Below are positions 9,850-19,095 of a DNA stretch of 64,000 nt, piece by piece; position 1 is the stretch's first letter; every line of letters starts with the position of its first letter. A model generated the notes under the pieces. That model saw only the letters and a list, made by a program, of their open reading frames with translations. It was not told the DNA's origin and searched no databases. The stretch covers positions 1-64,000 of the forward strand of contig NZ_VNKO01000014.1 in assembly GCF_008033445.1 (NCBI RefSeq), given 5' to 3'. This stretch comes from Vulcaniibacterium gelatinicum (lineage in GTDB: Bacteria > Pseudomonadota > Gammaproteobacteria > Xanthomonadales > Xanthomonadaceae). Position numbers and translations under genes: made by a program.

Positions 9850-9894
9850 ATTGCCAGGGCGCGCGCCCACCCGACCTTCCGCACCGGATCCGAA

Positions 9895-12600
9895 ATGCTC
9901 AACAGCCTGCTCACCCGCGTCTTCGGCAGCCGCAACGAACGCCTGCTGCGCCAACTCGGCGTCGTGGTCAAGAAGATCAACGCCCTCGAGCCGCAGATGA
10001 TGGCGCTGTCGGACGAGGCGCTCCAGGCCAGGACGCAGGAGTTTCGCGAGCGGGTGGCCGGCGGCGAGTCGCTGGACAAGCTGCTGCCGGAGGCCTTCGC
10101 CGTCTGCCGCGAGGCCAGCCGCCGCGTGCTCGGCATGCGCCACTACGACGTGCAGCTGATCGGCGGCATGGTCCTGCACATGGGCAAGATCGCCGAGATG
10201 CGCACCGGCGAGGGCAAGACCCTGGTCGCCACGCTGCCGGTGTACCTCAACGCGCTCGAGGGCAAGGGCGTGCACGTGGTCACCGTCAACGACTACCTCG
10301 CCCGCCGCGACGCGGCCTGGATGGGCAGGCTCTACAACTGGCTCGGCCTGTCGGTGGGCGTGGTCTACCCGGGCATGCCGCACTCGGACAAGAAGGCCGC
10401 CTACGCCGCGGACATCACCTACGCCACCAACAACGAGATCGGCTTCGACTACCTGCGCGACAACATGGCGCTGTCGAAGGAGGACCGGTTCCAGCGCGGC
10501 CTGCACTTCGCGATCGTGGACGAGGTGGACTCGATCCTGATCGACGAGGCGCGCACCCCGCTGATCATCTCCGGCCCGGCCGACGAGTCGCCCGAGCTGT
10601 ACATCAAGGTCAACCGGATCGTGCCCTTGCTGACCCGGCAGCAGGTCGAGGACGGCCCCGGCGACTACTGGGTGGACGAGAAGGCCAAGCAGGTGCACCT
10701 GTCCGAGGCCGGCCAGGAGCATGCCGAGGAGCTGCTGCGCCGCGCCGGCGTGATCGCCGCCGACGACGGCCTGTACGCCGCGCACAACATCCACGTGGTC
10801 CACCACCTCAACGCCGCGCTGCGCGCGCACGCGCTGTACCACCGCGACGTGGACTACATCGTCCGCGACGGCGAGGTGATCATCGTGGACGAGTTCACCG
10901 GCCGCACCCTGCCGGGGCGGCGCTGGTCCGACGGCCTGCACCAGGCGGTGGAGGCCAAGGAAGGCGTGCCGGTGCAGCGCGAGAACCAGACGCTCGCCTC
11001 GATCACCTTCCAGAACCTGTTCCGCATGTACCGCAAGCTCGCGGGCATGACCGGCACCGCCGACACCGAGGCCTACGAGTTCCAGAGCATCTACGGCCTG
11101 GAGGTGGTGGTGATCCCGACCCACCGCCCGATGATCCGCGTGGACCACCCGGACCAGGTGTTCCTGAACAAGGCCGGCAAGTACCGCGCCGTGCTCGCCG
11201 AGATCCGCGACTGCTACCAGCGCGGCCAGCCGGTGCTGGTGGGCACCACCTCGATCGAGGTGTCGGAGCTGCTCAGCGCGGAGCTGAAGAAGATCGGCAT
11301 CCCGCACGAGGTGCTCAACGCCAAGCAGCACGAGCGCGAGGCGCAGATCGTGGCCAACGCCGGCCGGCCCGGGGCGGTGACCATCGCCACCAACATGGCC
11401 GGCCGCGGCACCGACATCGTGCTCGGCGGCTCGCTCGAGGCCGACCTGGCCGCGCTCGGCCCCGACGCCGGCGACGAGGAGCGCGCCCGCGTGCGCGCCG
11501 AATGGCAGCAGCGCCACGAGCAGGTCAAGGCGCTGGGCGGCCTGCACATCATCGGCACCGAGCGGCACGAGAGCCGCCGCATCGACAACCAGCTGCGCGG
11601 CCGCTCCGGCCGCCAGGGCGACCCGGGTTCCTCGCGCTTCTACCTGTCGCTCGAGGACAACCTGATGCGCATCTTCGCCGCCGACTGGGTGCAGCGGGTG
11701 ATGGCGCGGATGGGCCTGAAGGAGGACGACGTCATCGAGAGCGGGCTGGTGACCAAGCAGATCGCCAACGCCCAGCGCAAGGTCGAGGCCTACAACTTCG
11801 ACATCCGCAAGAACCTGCTCGACTACGACGACGTCAACAACGACCAGCGCAAGGTCATCTACCAGCAGCGCAACGAGCTGCTCGAGGCCGACAGCGTCAA
11901 GGAGAACATCGACGGCATCCGCGAGGACGTGGTCGCCGACCTGGTGGCGCGCTTCGTGCCGCCGGACTCGGTGGACGAGCAGTGGGACCTGGCCGGGCTG
12001 GAGGGCGCGCTGCTGGAGGAGTTCGGCCTGGCGCTGGATCTGCGCAGGCTCGCCAGCGAGCGCACCGAGCTCGACGCCGAGCAGATCGCGCGGCACGTGC
12101 AGGACGCGGTGGCGGAGCTGTTCGCCGCCAAGGAGGCGCAGATCGGCGCCGAGAACATGCGCCTGCTGGAAAAGCACATCATGCTCAACGTGCTCGACCA
12201 GAACTGGAAGGAGCACCTGGCGCGGATGGACTACCTGCGCCAGGGCATCCACCTGCGCGGCTACGCGCAGAAGCAGCCCAAGCAGGAGTACAAGCGCGAG
12301 GCGTTCGAGCTGTTCGGCGAGATGCTGGAGAAGGTCAAGCGCGACGTGATCGGCCTGCTCGCCCGGGTGCGGATCCGCAGCGAGGAGGAGATCGCCCGCG
12401 CCGAGGCCGAGGAACGCGCCCGCGCCGAGGCGATCGCGCGGCAGATGCAGTACCAGCACGCCACCGCCGGCGGCTTCGGCGCCGACGAGGAGGCCGCGCA
12501 GCCCGACTACGCCGGCGAGATCCCGCGCGTGGGCCGCAACGACCCGTGCCCGTGCGGCAGCGGCAAGAAGTACAAGCACTGCCATGGGCAGTTGGCCTGA
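9895..12600 (+). CDS. secA: Preprotein translocase ATPase SecA
   Basis: SecA drives post-translational export through SecYEG. The 901-residue product contains [16 protein letters not shown] (Walker A, about 102), [17 protein letters not shown] (DEAD-type box, about 208), and the NBD2 blocks [14 protein letters not shown] and [16 protein letters not shown]. The C-terminal zinc/SecB-binding tail is [16 protein letters not shown]. The ATG at 9895 gives the standard [17 protein letters not shown]-terminus. The in-frame stretch to 9823 runs through the terminator hairpin and is not coding. The last 17 bases overlap the next gene. Confidence 0.98.
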   Translation: MLNSLLTRVFGSRNERLLRQLGVVVKKINALEPQMMALSDEALQARTQEFRERVAGGESLDKLLPEAFAVCREASRRVLGMRHYDVQLIGGMVLHMGKIAEMRTGEGKTLVATLPVYLNALEGKGVHVVTVNDYLARRDAAWMGRLYNWLGLSVGVVYPGMPHSDKKAAYAADITYATNNEIGFDYLRDNMALSKEDRFQRGLHFAIVDEVDSILIDEARTPLIISGPADESPELYIKVNRIVPLLTRQQVEDGPGDYWVDEKAKQVHLSEAGQEHAEELLRRAGVIAADDGLYAAHNIHVVHHLNAALRAHALYHRDVDYIVRDGEVIIVDEFTGRTLPGRRWSDGLHQAVEAKEGVPVQRENQTLASITFQNLFRMYRKLAGMTGTADTEAYEFQSIYGLEVVVIPTHRPMIRVDHPDQVFLNKAGKYRAVLAEIRDCYQRGQPVLVGTTSIEVSELLSAELKKIGIPHEVLNAKQHEREAQIVANAGRPGAVTIATNMAGRGTDIVLGGSLEADLAALGPDAGDEERARVRAEWQQRHEQVKALGGLHIIGTERHESRRIDNQLRGRSGRQGDPGSSRFYLSLEDNLMRIFAADWVQRVMARMGLKEDDVIESGLVTKQIANAQRKVEAYNFDIRKNLLDYDDVNNDQRKVIYQQRNELLEADSVKENIDGIREDVVADLVARFVPPDSVDEQWDLAGLEGALLEEFGLALDLRRLASERTELDAEQIARHVQDAVAELFAAKEAQIGAENMRLLEKHIMLNVLDQNWKEHLARMDYLRQGIHLRGYAQKQPKQEYKREAFELFGEMLEKVKRDVIGLLARVRIRSEEEIARAEAEERARAEAIARQMQYQHATAGGFGADEEAAQPDYAGEIPRVGRNDPCPCGSGKKYKHCHGQLA

Positions 12601-13603
12601 CCCAGGGCCGGCCATCTCCCGCCCCGGTTCCGTCCCGCAGCCGGGGTCGGGCGATGCGAGTCTCCCCATCGTCCAGGTCGTCGCCGGCGTCATCACCGAC
12701 GCCCGCGGCCGGATCCTGCTGGCCCGCCGCACCGAAGGCCGCGACCTGGCCGGGCTGTGGGAATTCCCCGGCGGCAAGCGCGAGGGCGACGAGAGCCCGG
12801 AGGCGGCGCTGGCGCGCGAGCTGCACGAGGAACTCGGGATCCGGATCGAGCCCGGCCCGCCGCTGATCGCCGTCCCGCACCGCTATCCGCACAAACGCCT
12901 GCGCCTGGACGTGCGCCGCATCGCCGCCTGGCGCGGCACCCCCCGGGGGCATGAGGGCCAAGCCCTGGCCTGGGTGCCGCCGCACCAGTTGCCACGCTAT
13001 CCGATGCCGCCGGCCGACGTGCCGGTGGTGGCGGCGCTGCTGCAGCCGGACCGCTATCTCGTCACCCCGCCGCCGGGCGCCGACCCCACGGCGTGGCTCG
13101 CCGCACTCGAGCGCGCGCTGCTCGCCGGCATCCGCCGGGTGCAGTTGCGCGCGCCCGGCGCCGAGCCGCAGGCCTGGGCGGCGTTGGCCGCGCGCGCCGT
13201 CGCCCTGTGCCGGGCCCACGGCGCGGAGGTGCTGGTGAACGGCGATCCCGTCCTGGCCCGCCAGCTCGGCGCCGGCCTGCACCTGCGTGCGGCGCAGCTG
13301 GACGATTTCGACCGCCGCCACTGGCCGGCGGCGCTGCCGCTCGCCGCCTCCTGCCACGACCTCGAGGAACTGCGCCGGGCCGAGGCCCTGCGCTGCGACT
13401 TCGCCGTGCTTGGCCCGCTCGCCCCGACCGCCAGTCACCCGGGCGCGCACCCGCTCGGCTGGGAGGGCTTCGCCCGCCTGCGTGAGGAGGTAGTGCTGCC
13501 GCTGTATGCGATCGGCGGCCTGGGCCCGGCCGACCTGGCCGCGGCGCGCGCCCATGGCGCGCAGGGCATCGCCGCGATCCGCGCGCTGTGGCCGGCGGGC
13601 TGA
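12584..13603 (+). CDS. Nudix hydrolase fused to a ThiE/TenI-like domain
   Basis: The 339-residue protein joins an N-terminal MutT-type Nudix domain to a C-terminal thiamine-phosphate-synthase-like barrel. The Nudix box is complete ([20 protein letters not shown], about 65-84, then ELGI). The second half has [32 protein letters not shown] and [13 protein letters not shown], typical of TenI/ThiE folds. The usual ThiE substrate motif after the first strand is replaced by [10 protein letters not shown], so synthase activity is doubtful. The likely role is MutT-like clearance of oxidised nucleotides. The ATG overlaps secA by 17 bases; no later in-frame ATG precedes the Nudix domain. Confidence 0.85.
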   Translation: MGSWPDPGPAISRPGSVPQPGSGDASLPIVQVVAGVITDARGRILLARRTEGRDLAGLWEFPGGKREGDESPEAALARELHEELGIRIEPGPPLIAVPHRYPHKRLRLDVRRIAAWRGTPRGHEGQALAWVPPHQLPRYPMPPADVPVVAALLQPDRYLVTPPPGADPTAWLAALERALLAGIRRVQLRAPGAEPQAWAALAARAVALCRAHGAEVLVNGDPVLARQLGAGLHLRAAQLDDFDRRHWPAALPLAASCHDLEELRRAEALRCDFAVLGPLAPTASHPGAHPLGWEGFARLREEVVLPLYAIGGLGPADLAAARAHGAQGIAAIRALWPAG

Positions 13604-13612
13604 AGCCCGCCC

Positions 13613-14239
13613 CTAGTTCGTCGCCGCCTGCGCCGCGGCCAGCCTCCGGTAGCGCGCGTCCAGCGCCGCCACGTGCGCCTCCAGCGCCTCGAGCGGGCCG
13701 TCGTTGACGATCACGTCGTCGGCGATCGCCAGCCGCTGCGCGCGCCCGGCCTGCGCCGCCAGCATCCGCAGTGCCAGCGCCCGGTCGGCGCCGTCGCGGC
13801 GCATCAGCCGCTCCAGTTGCGCCTCCTGCGGCGCGTCCACCACCAGCACCCGGTCGAGGAAGCGGTAGGCCTCCGGCGCGTCGGTCTCGGCCAGCAACGG
13901 GATCGCCGCGATCGCATACGGCCCCGGCGCCGCCGCGCAGCGCGCGCGCAACGCCTCGCGGATGCGCGGATGCAGCAGCGCCTCCAGCCGCTTGCGCGCC
14001 TGCGGATCGGCGAACACCCGCGCGCGCATCGCCGCCCGGTCCAGGCGGCCGTCGGCACCGAGCACCTCCGGTCCGAACGCGGCCACCACCTCGGCCAGTG
14101 CCGGTTGCCCAAGCTCGACCACCTCGCGGGCGAGCACGTCCGCATCCACCACCACGATCCCGCGCGCGGCGAAGCGCTCGGCCACCGCGCTCTTGCCCGA
14201 GGCGACACCCCCGGTCAGGCCGACGACGAAGCCGGCCAT
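13613..14239 (-). CDS. coaE: Dephospho-CoA kinase
   Basis: CoaE phosphorylates the ribose 3'-OH of dephospho-CoA in the last step of CoA synthesis. The 208-residue product has the P-loop GLTGGVASGKSAVAERF at 8-24, VDADVLAREVVELG, and LHPRIREALRA. These are the family hallmarks. It is the last gene of a tight minus-strand run pilB-pilC-pilD-coaE with 3-9 base gaps, a linkage common in gammaproteobacteria. It ends 9 bases from the convergent Nudix gene. Confidence 0.96.
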   Translation of the reverse strand: MAGFVVGLTGGVASGKSAVAERFAARGIVVVDADVLAREVVELGQPALAEVVAAFGPEVLGADGRLDRAAMRARVFADPQARKRLEALLHPRIREALRARCAAAPGPYAIAAIPLLAETDAPEAYRFLDRVLVVDAPQEAQLERLMRRDGADRALALRMLAAQAGRAQRLAIADDVIVNDGPLEALEAHVAALDARYRRLAAAQAATN

Positions 14240-14242
14240 CGC

Positions 14243-15109
14243 CTAGCCGCGGATCCCGGCCAGGCGCAGGTAGCCGTCCACCAGCACCTCGCCCCAGAAG
14301 AAGGTGATCCAGCCGGCGATCGCCAGGAACGGCCCGAACGGGATCGGCGTGGCGCGGTCGCGGCCACGCACGGCGAGCCAGATCGAGCCGACGATGGCGC
14401 CGACCAACGAGGAGATGAGGATGGTCGGGATCACCCCGTTCAGCCCCACCCACGCGCCGATCGCGGCCAGCAGCTTGAAGTCGCCATGGCCCATGCCGTC
14501 CTTGCCGGTGAACTGCTTGTACACCCAGTACACCGACCACAGGCTCAGGTAGCCCGCCATCGCCCCCAGCACCGCGGGCTTGAGCGGCATGTACAGGTTC
14601 TCGATGCCGGCGATGATGCCCAGCCACATCAGCGGCAGGGTCAGCTGGTCCGGCAGCAGCCGCGTGCGCAGGTCGATGCCCGCCAGCGCCACCAGGAAGC
14701 CGCTGAGCACGATCGCGCCGAACCCCTGCCAGCCGAAGCCGAACCGCCACACGCTGGCCAGCACCAGCAGCATGGTCAGCAGCTCCACCAGCGGGTACTG
14801 CACCGAGATCGGCGCCTTGCAGGCGCGGCAGCGCCCGCGCAGCGCCAGCCAGCTCAGCACCGGGATGTTCTCGTACCAGCTCAGCCGGTGCTTGCAGTGC
14901 GGGCAGTGCGAGGGCTCGACCACGATCCCCGGCGGTGGCGGGTCGTAGATCTCCGGCTCGCCCAGGATCTCGCGGCTGTCGCGCTTCCACTGCCACTCCA
15001 GCCGGCGCGGCAGGCGCAGGATCACGACGTTGAGGAAGCTGCCGAGCAGCAGCCCGAGTCCGGCCGCGGCGGGATAGCCGAGGCCGGGATGCTGGTCCAG
15101 GAACGCCAT
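14243..15109 (-). CDS. pilD: Type IV prepilin peptidase / N-methyltransferase
   Basis: PilD cleaves the short leader of type IV pilins and type II secretion pseudopilins and methylates the new N-terminal Phe. The 288-residue integral membrane protein has the cytoplasmic zinc-binding cysteines (CPHCKHRLSWYENIPVLSW, then CRACKAPIS) and about seven hydrophobic segments. The aspartyl protease motifs appear as ALAGIDLRTRLLPDQLTLPL and GMGHGDFKLLAAIGAW. Start ATG at 15109, 9 bases after the pilC stop. Confidence 0.96.
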   Translation of the reverse strand: MAFLDQHPGLGYPAAAGLGLLLGSFLNVVILRLPRRLEWQWKRDSREILGEPEIYDPPPPGIVVEPSHCPHCKHRLSWYENIPVLSWLALRGRCRACKAPISVQYPLVELLTMLLVLASVWRFGFGWQGFGAIVLSGFLVALAGIDLRTRLLPDQLTLPLMWLGIIAGIENLYMPLKPAVLGAMAGYLSLWSVYWVYKQFTGKDGMGHGDFKLLAAIGAWVGLNGVIPTILISSLVGAIVGSIWLAVRGRDRATPIPFGPFLAIAGWITFFWGEVLVDGYLRLAGIRG

Positions 15110-15118
15110 GCGGGAGAC

Positions 15119-16390
15119 TTACATCGCCGCCGCGAGCTTGAACACCGGCAGGTACATGCCGACGACCATCGCGCCGACCACGATGCCGATGAAGATCATG
15201 ATCACCGGCTCGATCAGGCTGGACAGCGCGTCCACGGCGTTGTTGACCTCCTGCTCGTAGAACTCGGCGACCTTGAACAGCATGGTGTCGAGCGCGCCCG
15301 CCTCCTCGCCGATCGCGGTCATCTGCATCACCATGTGCGGGAACAGGTTGACCTGCTTCATCGCCATGTTGACCTGGTAGCCCACGGCCACGTCGTCGCG
15401 GATGCGGTGCACCGCCTTCTCGTACACGGTGTTGCCGGTGGCGCCGGCCACCGTGTCCAGCGCCTCGACCAGCGGCACGCCGGCCTTGAAGGTGGTGGCC
15501 AGGGTGCGCGAGAAGCGCGCGATGGCGGCGTTGTGCATGATCTGGCCGAGGATCGGCAGGCGCAGGATCAGGCGGTCCAGGAAGTGCGAGAAGGCCATCG
15601 AACGCTTCTTGAACCAGATGAAGGCGCCGATGGCGGCCATGAGGCCGAGAAACACCGCCCACCAGTAGGCGATCATGAAGTCGGAGGCGGCGATGATCAT
15701 CTTGGTGAAGGCCGGCAGGTCGGCGTTGAAGGCCTTGAACACCTGCTGGAACTGCGGCACCACGAACACCAGCAGCACCGCGCTGACCAGGATCGCCACC
15801 GCGATCACCACCGCCGGGTAGAAGAGCGCCTTCTTGATCTTGCCCTTGAGGGACTCGATGTCCTCCTTGTAGCTGGCGATGGTGTCCAGCACCGTCTCCA
15901 GCACGCCGGCCGACTCGCCGGCCTTGACCAGGTTGCGGTACAGTTCGTCGAACTGGACCGGGTGCTTGGCGATCGCCTCGGACAGGGACGTGCCGCTCTC
16001 GATGTCCAGGCGCAGGCTGTCCACCATCTCCTTCATCCTGGGGTTCTTGTTGCCGCCGGCGATGATCTCCAGCGCGGTCGTGATCGGCACGCCGGACTTC
16101 ATCATCGTCGCCAGCTGGCGGCTGAAGATGGCGATGTCCTTGGGGCTGATCTTGCGCCCCGCGCTGCCGAACAGCGGCTTGGGCTTGGGCTTGACCACGG
16201 TGGGGGTGATGCCCTGGCGGCGCAGCTCGGCGCGCAGCAGGCTGGCGTTCTTGGCCGCCTGCTCGCCCTTCATCTTCATGCCACGCTTGTCGGTGCCTTC
16301 CCAGACGAAGGTCACCAACTGCACGCCGAGGCGCGGGGGATGGGCGGGGGTCGCAGCGGCCTTCTTGACGGCGGGGCGGGTGGCGGCCAT
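15119..16390 (-). CDS. pilC: Type IV pilus inner-membrane platform protein PilC
   Basis: PilC is the polytopic platform on which PilB and PilT act. The 423-residue protein has two repeated GspF domains, each with a long cytoplasmic helix bundle and hydrophobic segments. The first carries DIAIFSRQLATMMKSGVPI, the second AIARFSRTLATTFKAGVPL. The Ala/Pro/Lys-rich first 25 residues resemble other Xanthomonadaceae PilC N-termini. It starts 3 bases after the pilB stop, so co-translation is likely. Confidence 0.96.
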   Translation of the reverse strand: MAATRPAVKKAAATPAHPPRLGVQLVTFVWEGTDKRGMKMKGEQAAKNASLLRAELRRQGITPTVVKPKPKPLFGSAGRKISPKDIAIFSRQLATMMKSGVPITTALEIIAGGNKNPRMKEMVDSLRLDIESGTSLSEAIAKHPVQFDELYRNLVKAGESAGVLETVLDTIASYKEDIESLKGKIKKALFYPAVVIAVAILVSAVLLVFVVPQFQQVFKAFNADLPAFTKMIIAASDFMIAYWWAVFLGLMAAIGAFIWFKKRSMAFSHFLDRLILRLPILGQIMHNAAIARFSRTLATTFKAGVPLVEALDTVAGATGNTVYEKAVHRIRDDVAVGYQVNMAMKQVNLFPHMVMQMTAIGEEAGALDTMLFKVAEFYEQEVNNAVDALSSLIEPVIMIFIGIVVGAMVVGMYLPVFKLAAAM

Positions 16391-16393
16391 GGC

Positions 16394-18124
16394 TCAGTCC
16401 TTGGTCACGCGGTTGATTTCGGCGAGGCTGGTGATGCCGTTCTTGACCTTGAGCAGGGCGGACTGGCGCAGGTCGCGCACGCCGGCGCGCTGCGCCGCCT
16501 CGGCGATCTGCAGCGCGCTGCCGCCCTCCAGGATGATGTGCTGGATTTCCTCGGTCATCGGCATCACCTGGTAGATGCCGGTGCGGCCCTTGTAGCCTTC
16601 GGTGCAGTCGGCACAGCCGACCGCCTCGTAGATGGTCAGGCCGGCGCGGATCTCGTCGGTGGTGAAGCCCTCGGCCAGCAGCGCGTGCTCGGGCAGCTGC
16701 ACCGGCCGCTTGCAGTCGTGCAGGCGCCGGGCCAGGCGCTGGGCGATCACCAGGGTCACCGAGGAGGTGATGTTGTACGGCGCCACGCCCATGTTCATCA
16801 GGCGGGCGATGGTCTGCGGCGCGTCGTTGGTGTGCAGGGTGGACAGCACCATGTGGCCGGTCTGCGCGGCCTTGATCGCGATCTCGGCGGTCTCCAGGTC
16901 GCGGATCTCGCCGACCATGATCACGTCCGGGTCCTGGCGCAGGAACGCGCGCAGCGCGGCGGCGAAGGTCATGCCGCGCTTGACGTTCATCTGCACCTGG
17001 TTGATGCCCGTCATGCGGATCTCGACCGGGTCCTCGACCGTGGAGATGTTGCGCTGCTCGTCGTTGAGGATGCCGAGCGCGGTGTACAGCGACACGGTCT
17101 TGCCCGAGCCGGTCGGGCCGGTTACCAGCACCATGCCGTAGGGCTTGCGGATGGCCTCCAGGAACAGCTGCTTCTGGTCCTCCTCGTAGCCCAGCTTGTC
17201 GATGCCGAGCCTGGCCGCACCGCTGTCCAGGATGCGCAGCACCACCTTCTCGCCGAACAGGGTGGGCAGGGTGCTGACACGGAAGTCGATCTGCTTGGTC
17301 TTGCTCAGGTTGAGCTTGATGCGGCCGTCCTGCGGCACCCGCTTCTCGGCGATGTCGAGCTGGGCCATCACCTTCAGGCGAGCGGCGATCCGGGCCTGCA
17401 GCTTGACCGGCACCTTGGCCACCTGCTTGAGCAGGCCGTCGATGCGCAAGCGCACCCGGTACTCGGTCTCGTAGGGCTCGAAGTGGATGTCGGAGGCGCC
17501 GCGCCGGATCGCGTCCACCAGCACCTTGTTGATGAACTTGACCACCGGGGTGTCGTCGCCCTTGGCGTCAACGCCGGAGTCGCCGCCCAGGTCCTCCTCG
17601 CCGCCGGTGACCTCCAGGTTTTCCAGGCCATCCTCGTCGGCCATGGACTCGGCCAGGGCGTCGGCGCTGGCCAGCCACTGGTCCAGGGCCCGGGCGATCT
17701 TGTCCTCGTCCACCAGGATCGGTTCCACCGTCAGGTTGGTGTGGAACTTGATCTCGTCCAGGGCGTGGGTGTTGGTGGGGTCGGTGACGCCGACGAACAG
17801 GCGCCCGCCGCGCCTGAACAGCGGCAGCACGTTGTGCTTGCGGACCAGCTCCTCGCTGACCAGCTTGATCGCCGAGGCGGACGGGTCCAGGGCCGTGACG
17901 TCGAAGATCGGCATGCCGAACTCGATCGAATTGGCCGCGGCCAGCGCCGCCGGGCTGACCAGTTTCCTCTCCGCCAGGAACAGGGCCAACGGCTTGCGCT
18001 CGCGGGTCGCGGCCTCCATGGCCTCGCGGGCGACGCTTTCCTCGAGTGCGCCGTCCAGCACCAGACGCCGGGCAATGCCGGTAATGCCCACCAGATTGGC
18101 GGTCGCGACGGTTCCCAATGCCAT
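16394..18124 (-). CDS. pilB: Type IV pilus assembly ATPase PilB
   Basis: PilB powers pilus extension. The 576-residue protein has the N-terminal GspE domains, the Walker A GPTGSGKTVSLYTAL (about 330), a Walker B region (DPDVIMVGEIRDLETAEI) and the tetracysteine zinc site (CKR, then CADC). An in-frame TTG lies two codons upstream at 18130, but the ATG at 18124 is preferred. The divergent 116-base gap to the first glycosyltransferase is where the island begins. In many relatives pilA would be close by; here it lies about 12.5 kb away. Confidence 0.96.
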   Translation of the reverse strand: MALGTVATANLVGITGIARRLVLDGALEESVAREAMEAATRERKPLALFLAERKLVSPAALAAANSIEFGMPIFDVTALDPSASAIKLVSEELVRKHNVLPLFRRGGRLFVGVTDPTNTHALDEIKFHTNLTVEPILVDEDKIARALDQWLASADALAESMADEDGLENLEVTGGEEDLGGDSGVDAKGDDTPVVKFINKVLVDAIRRGASDIHFEPYETEYRVRLRIDGLLKQVAKVPVKLQARIAARLKVMAQLDIAEKRVPQDGRIKLNLSKTKQIDFRVSTLPTLFGEKVVLRILDSGAARLGIDKLGYEEDQKQLFLEAIRKPYGMVLVTGPTGSGKTVSLYTALGILNDEQRNISTVEDPVEIRMTGINQVQMNVKRGMTFAAALRAFLRQDPDVIMVGEIRDLETAEIAIKAAQTGHMVLSTLHTNDAPQTIARLMNMGVAPYNITSSVTLVIAQRLARRLHDCKRPVQLPEHALLAEGFTTDEIRAGLTIYEAVGCADCTEGYKGRTGIYQVMPMTEEIQHIILEGGSALQIAEAAQRAGVRDLRQSALLKVKNGITSLAEINRVTKD

Positions 18125-18240
18125 GTCCAAGCTTCCCCTCTACCCGAATGTAACGCAAAGCCGCATGTACGCGAACGGACAGGCGTCGCTTTTCCGGCCC
18201 CGGGCCTTCACGTACGCTTCGGCGGGAGAGGGGAGGGGCG

Positions 18241-19095
18241 ATGCGGATATCGGTGATCCTGCCGGCCAGGAACGAGGCGGAGGGCCTGCGGCGGACCCTG
18301 CCCGCCCTGCGCGCCGTCCTGCCGGAAGCCGAGGTGATCGTGGCGGACGACGGCTCCACCGACGCCACCGCCCAGGTGGCCGCCGCCGCGGGCGCCCGGG
18401 TCCTCTCCGCCCCCTACCCGATGGGCAATGGCGCGGCGATCAAGCGCGGCGCCCGGGCCGCCACGGGCGAGGTGCTCGTATTCATGGATGCCGACGGCCA
18501 GCACGACCCCGCCGACATCCCGCGCCTGCTGGCCCCGCTCCAGGCCGGCTACGACATGGCCGTGGGCGCCCGCGACCGCGCCGGCCAGGCCAACGCCGGC
18601 CGCGGCCTGGCCAATGCCTTCTACAACCGGCTCGCCAGCTGGATGACCGGCCACCGCATCGCCGACCTCACCTCCGGCTTCCGCGCCGTCCGTGCCGACC
18701 GTTTCCGCGAGTTCCTGCACCTGCTGCCCAACGGCTTCAGCTACCCCACCACCTGCACCATGGCGTTCTTCCGCAGCGCCTACCCGGTGGCCTACGTCCC
18801 GGTCACGGTCTCCCCGCGGGTGGGCACCGCCAGCCACATCCGCCCGCTGCGCGACGGGGTCCGCTTCCTGCTGATCATCTTCAAGATCGCCACGCTGTAT
18901 TCGCCGTTGAAGCTGTTTGCGCCGGCCGGGTTCGGGTTCTTCCTGCTCGGGGCGGGCTACTACAGCTATACCTTCGCGACCGAGGGGCGGTTCACCAACA
19001 TGAGCGCGCTGCTGCTGAGCGCGGCGGTGATCGTGTTCCTGATCGGGCTGGTGTCGGAGCAGATCACCAACCTGACCTACCGGCGCGATGTCTGA
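18241..19095 (+). CDS. GT2 glycosyltransferase with C-terminal membrane anchor (DPM/GtrB-like)
   Basis: The 284-residue protein has a GT-A domain: ISVILPARNEAEGLRRTLPA at the N-terminus, the nucleotide-binding VIVADDGSTDATAQVA, and the metal-binding MDADGQHDP (about 81-89). Two hydrophobic segments follow at the C-terminus (about 220-275). This is the layout of polyprenyl-phosphate sugar synthases, which make lipid-linked sugar donors such as dolichyl- or undecaprenyl-phosphate hexose. The specific sugar cannot be read. It overlaps the next gene by 8 bases and forms a two-gene plus-strand unit facing the minus-strand island operon. Confidence 0.8.
   Translation: MRISVILPARNEAEGLRRTLPALRAVLPEAEVIVADDGSTDATAQVAAAAGARVLSAPYPMGNGAAIKRGARAATGEVLVFMDADGQHDPADIPRLLAPLQAGYDMAVGARDRAGQANAGRGLANAFYNRLASWMTGHRIADLTSGFRAVRADRFREFLHLLPNGFSYPTTCTMAFFRSAYPVAYVPVTVSPRVGTASHIRPLRDGVRFLLIIFKIATLYSPLKLFAPAGFGFFLLGAGYYSYTFATEGRFTNMSALLLSAAVIVFLIGLVSEQITNLTYRRDV

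Noticed and set aside
9823-9894. In-frame 24-codon N-terminal extension of SecA
   Set aside because: It runs through an intrinsic terminator hairpin and T-run, and SecA normally starts at the ATG at 9895.
8263-12777. 1504-codon minus-strand open frame opposite the M23 and secA genes
   Set aside because: The plus strand encodes secA and M23 with full family motifs. The antisense product is low-complexity Ala/Arg/Gly/Leu sequence typical of a shadow frame in very GC-rich DNA.
13673-18256. 1527-codon plus-strand open frame opposite coaE and pilBCD
   Set aside because: It is the mirror of four well-supported minus-strand genes, and its product is His/Gln/Arg-rich without domains.
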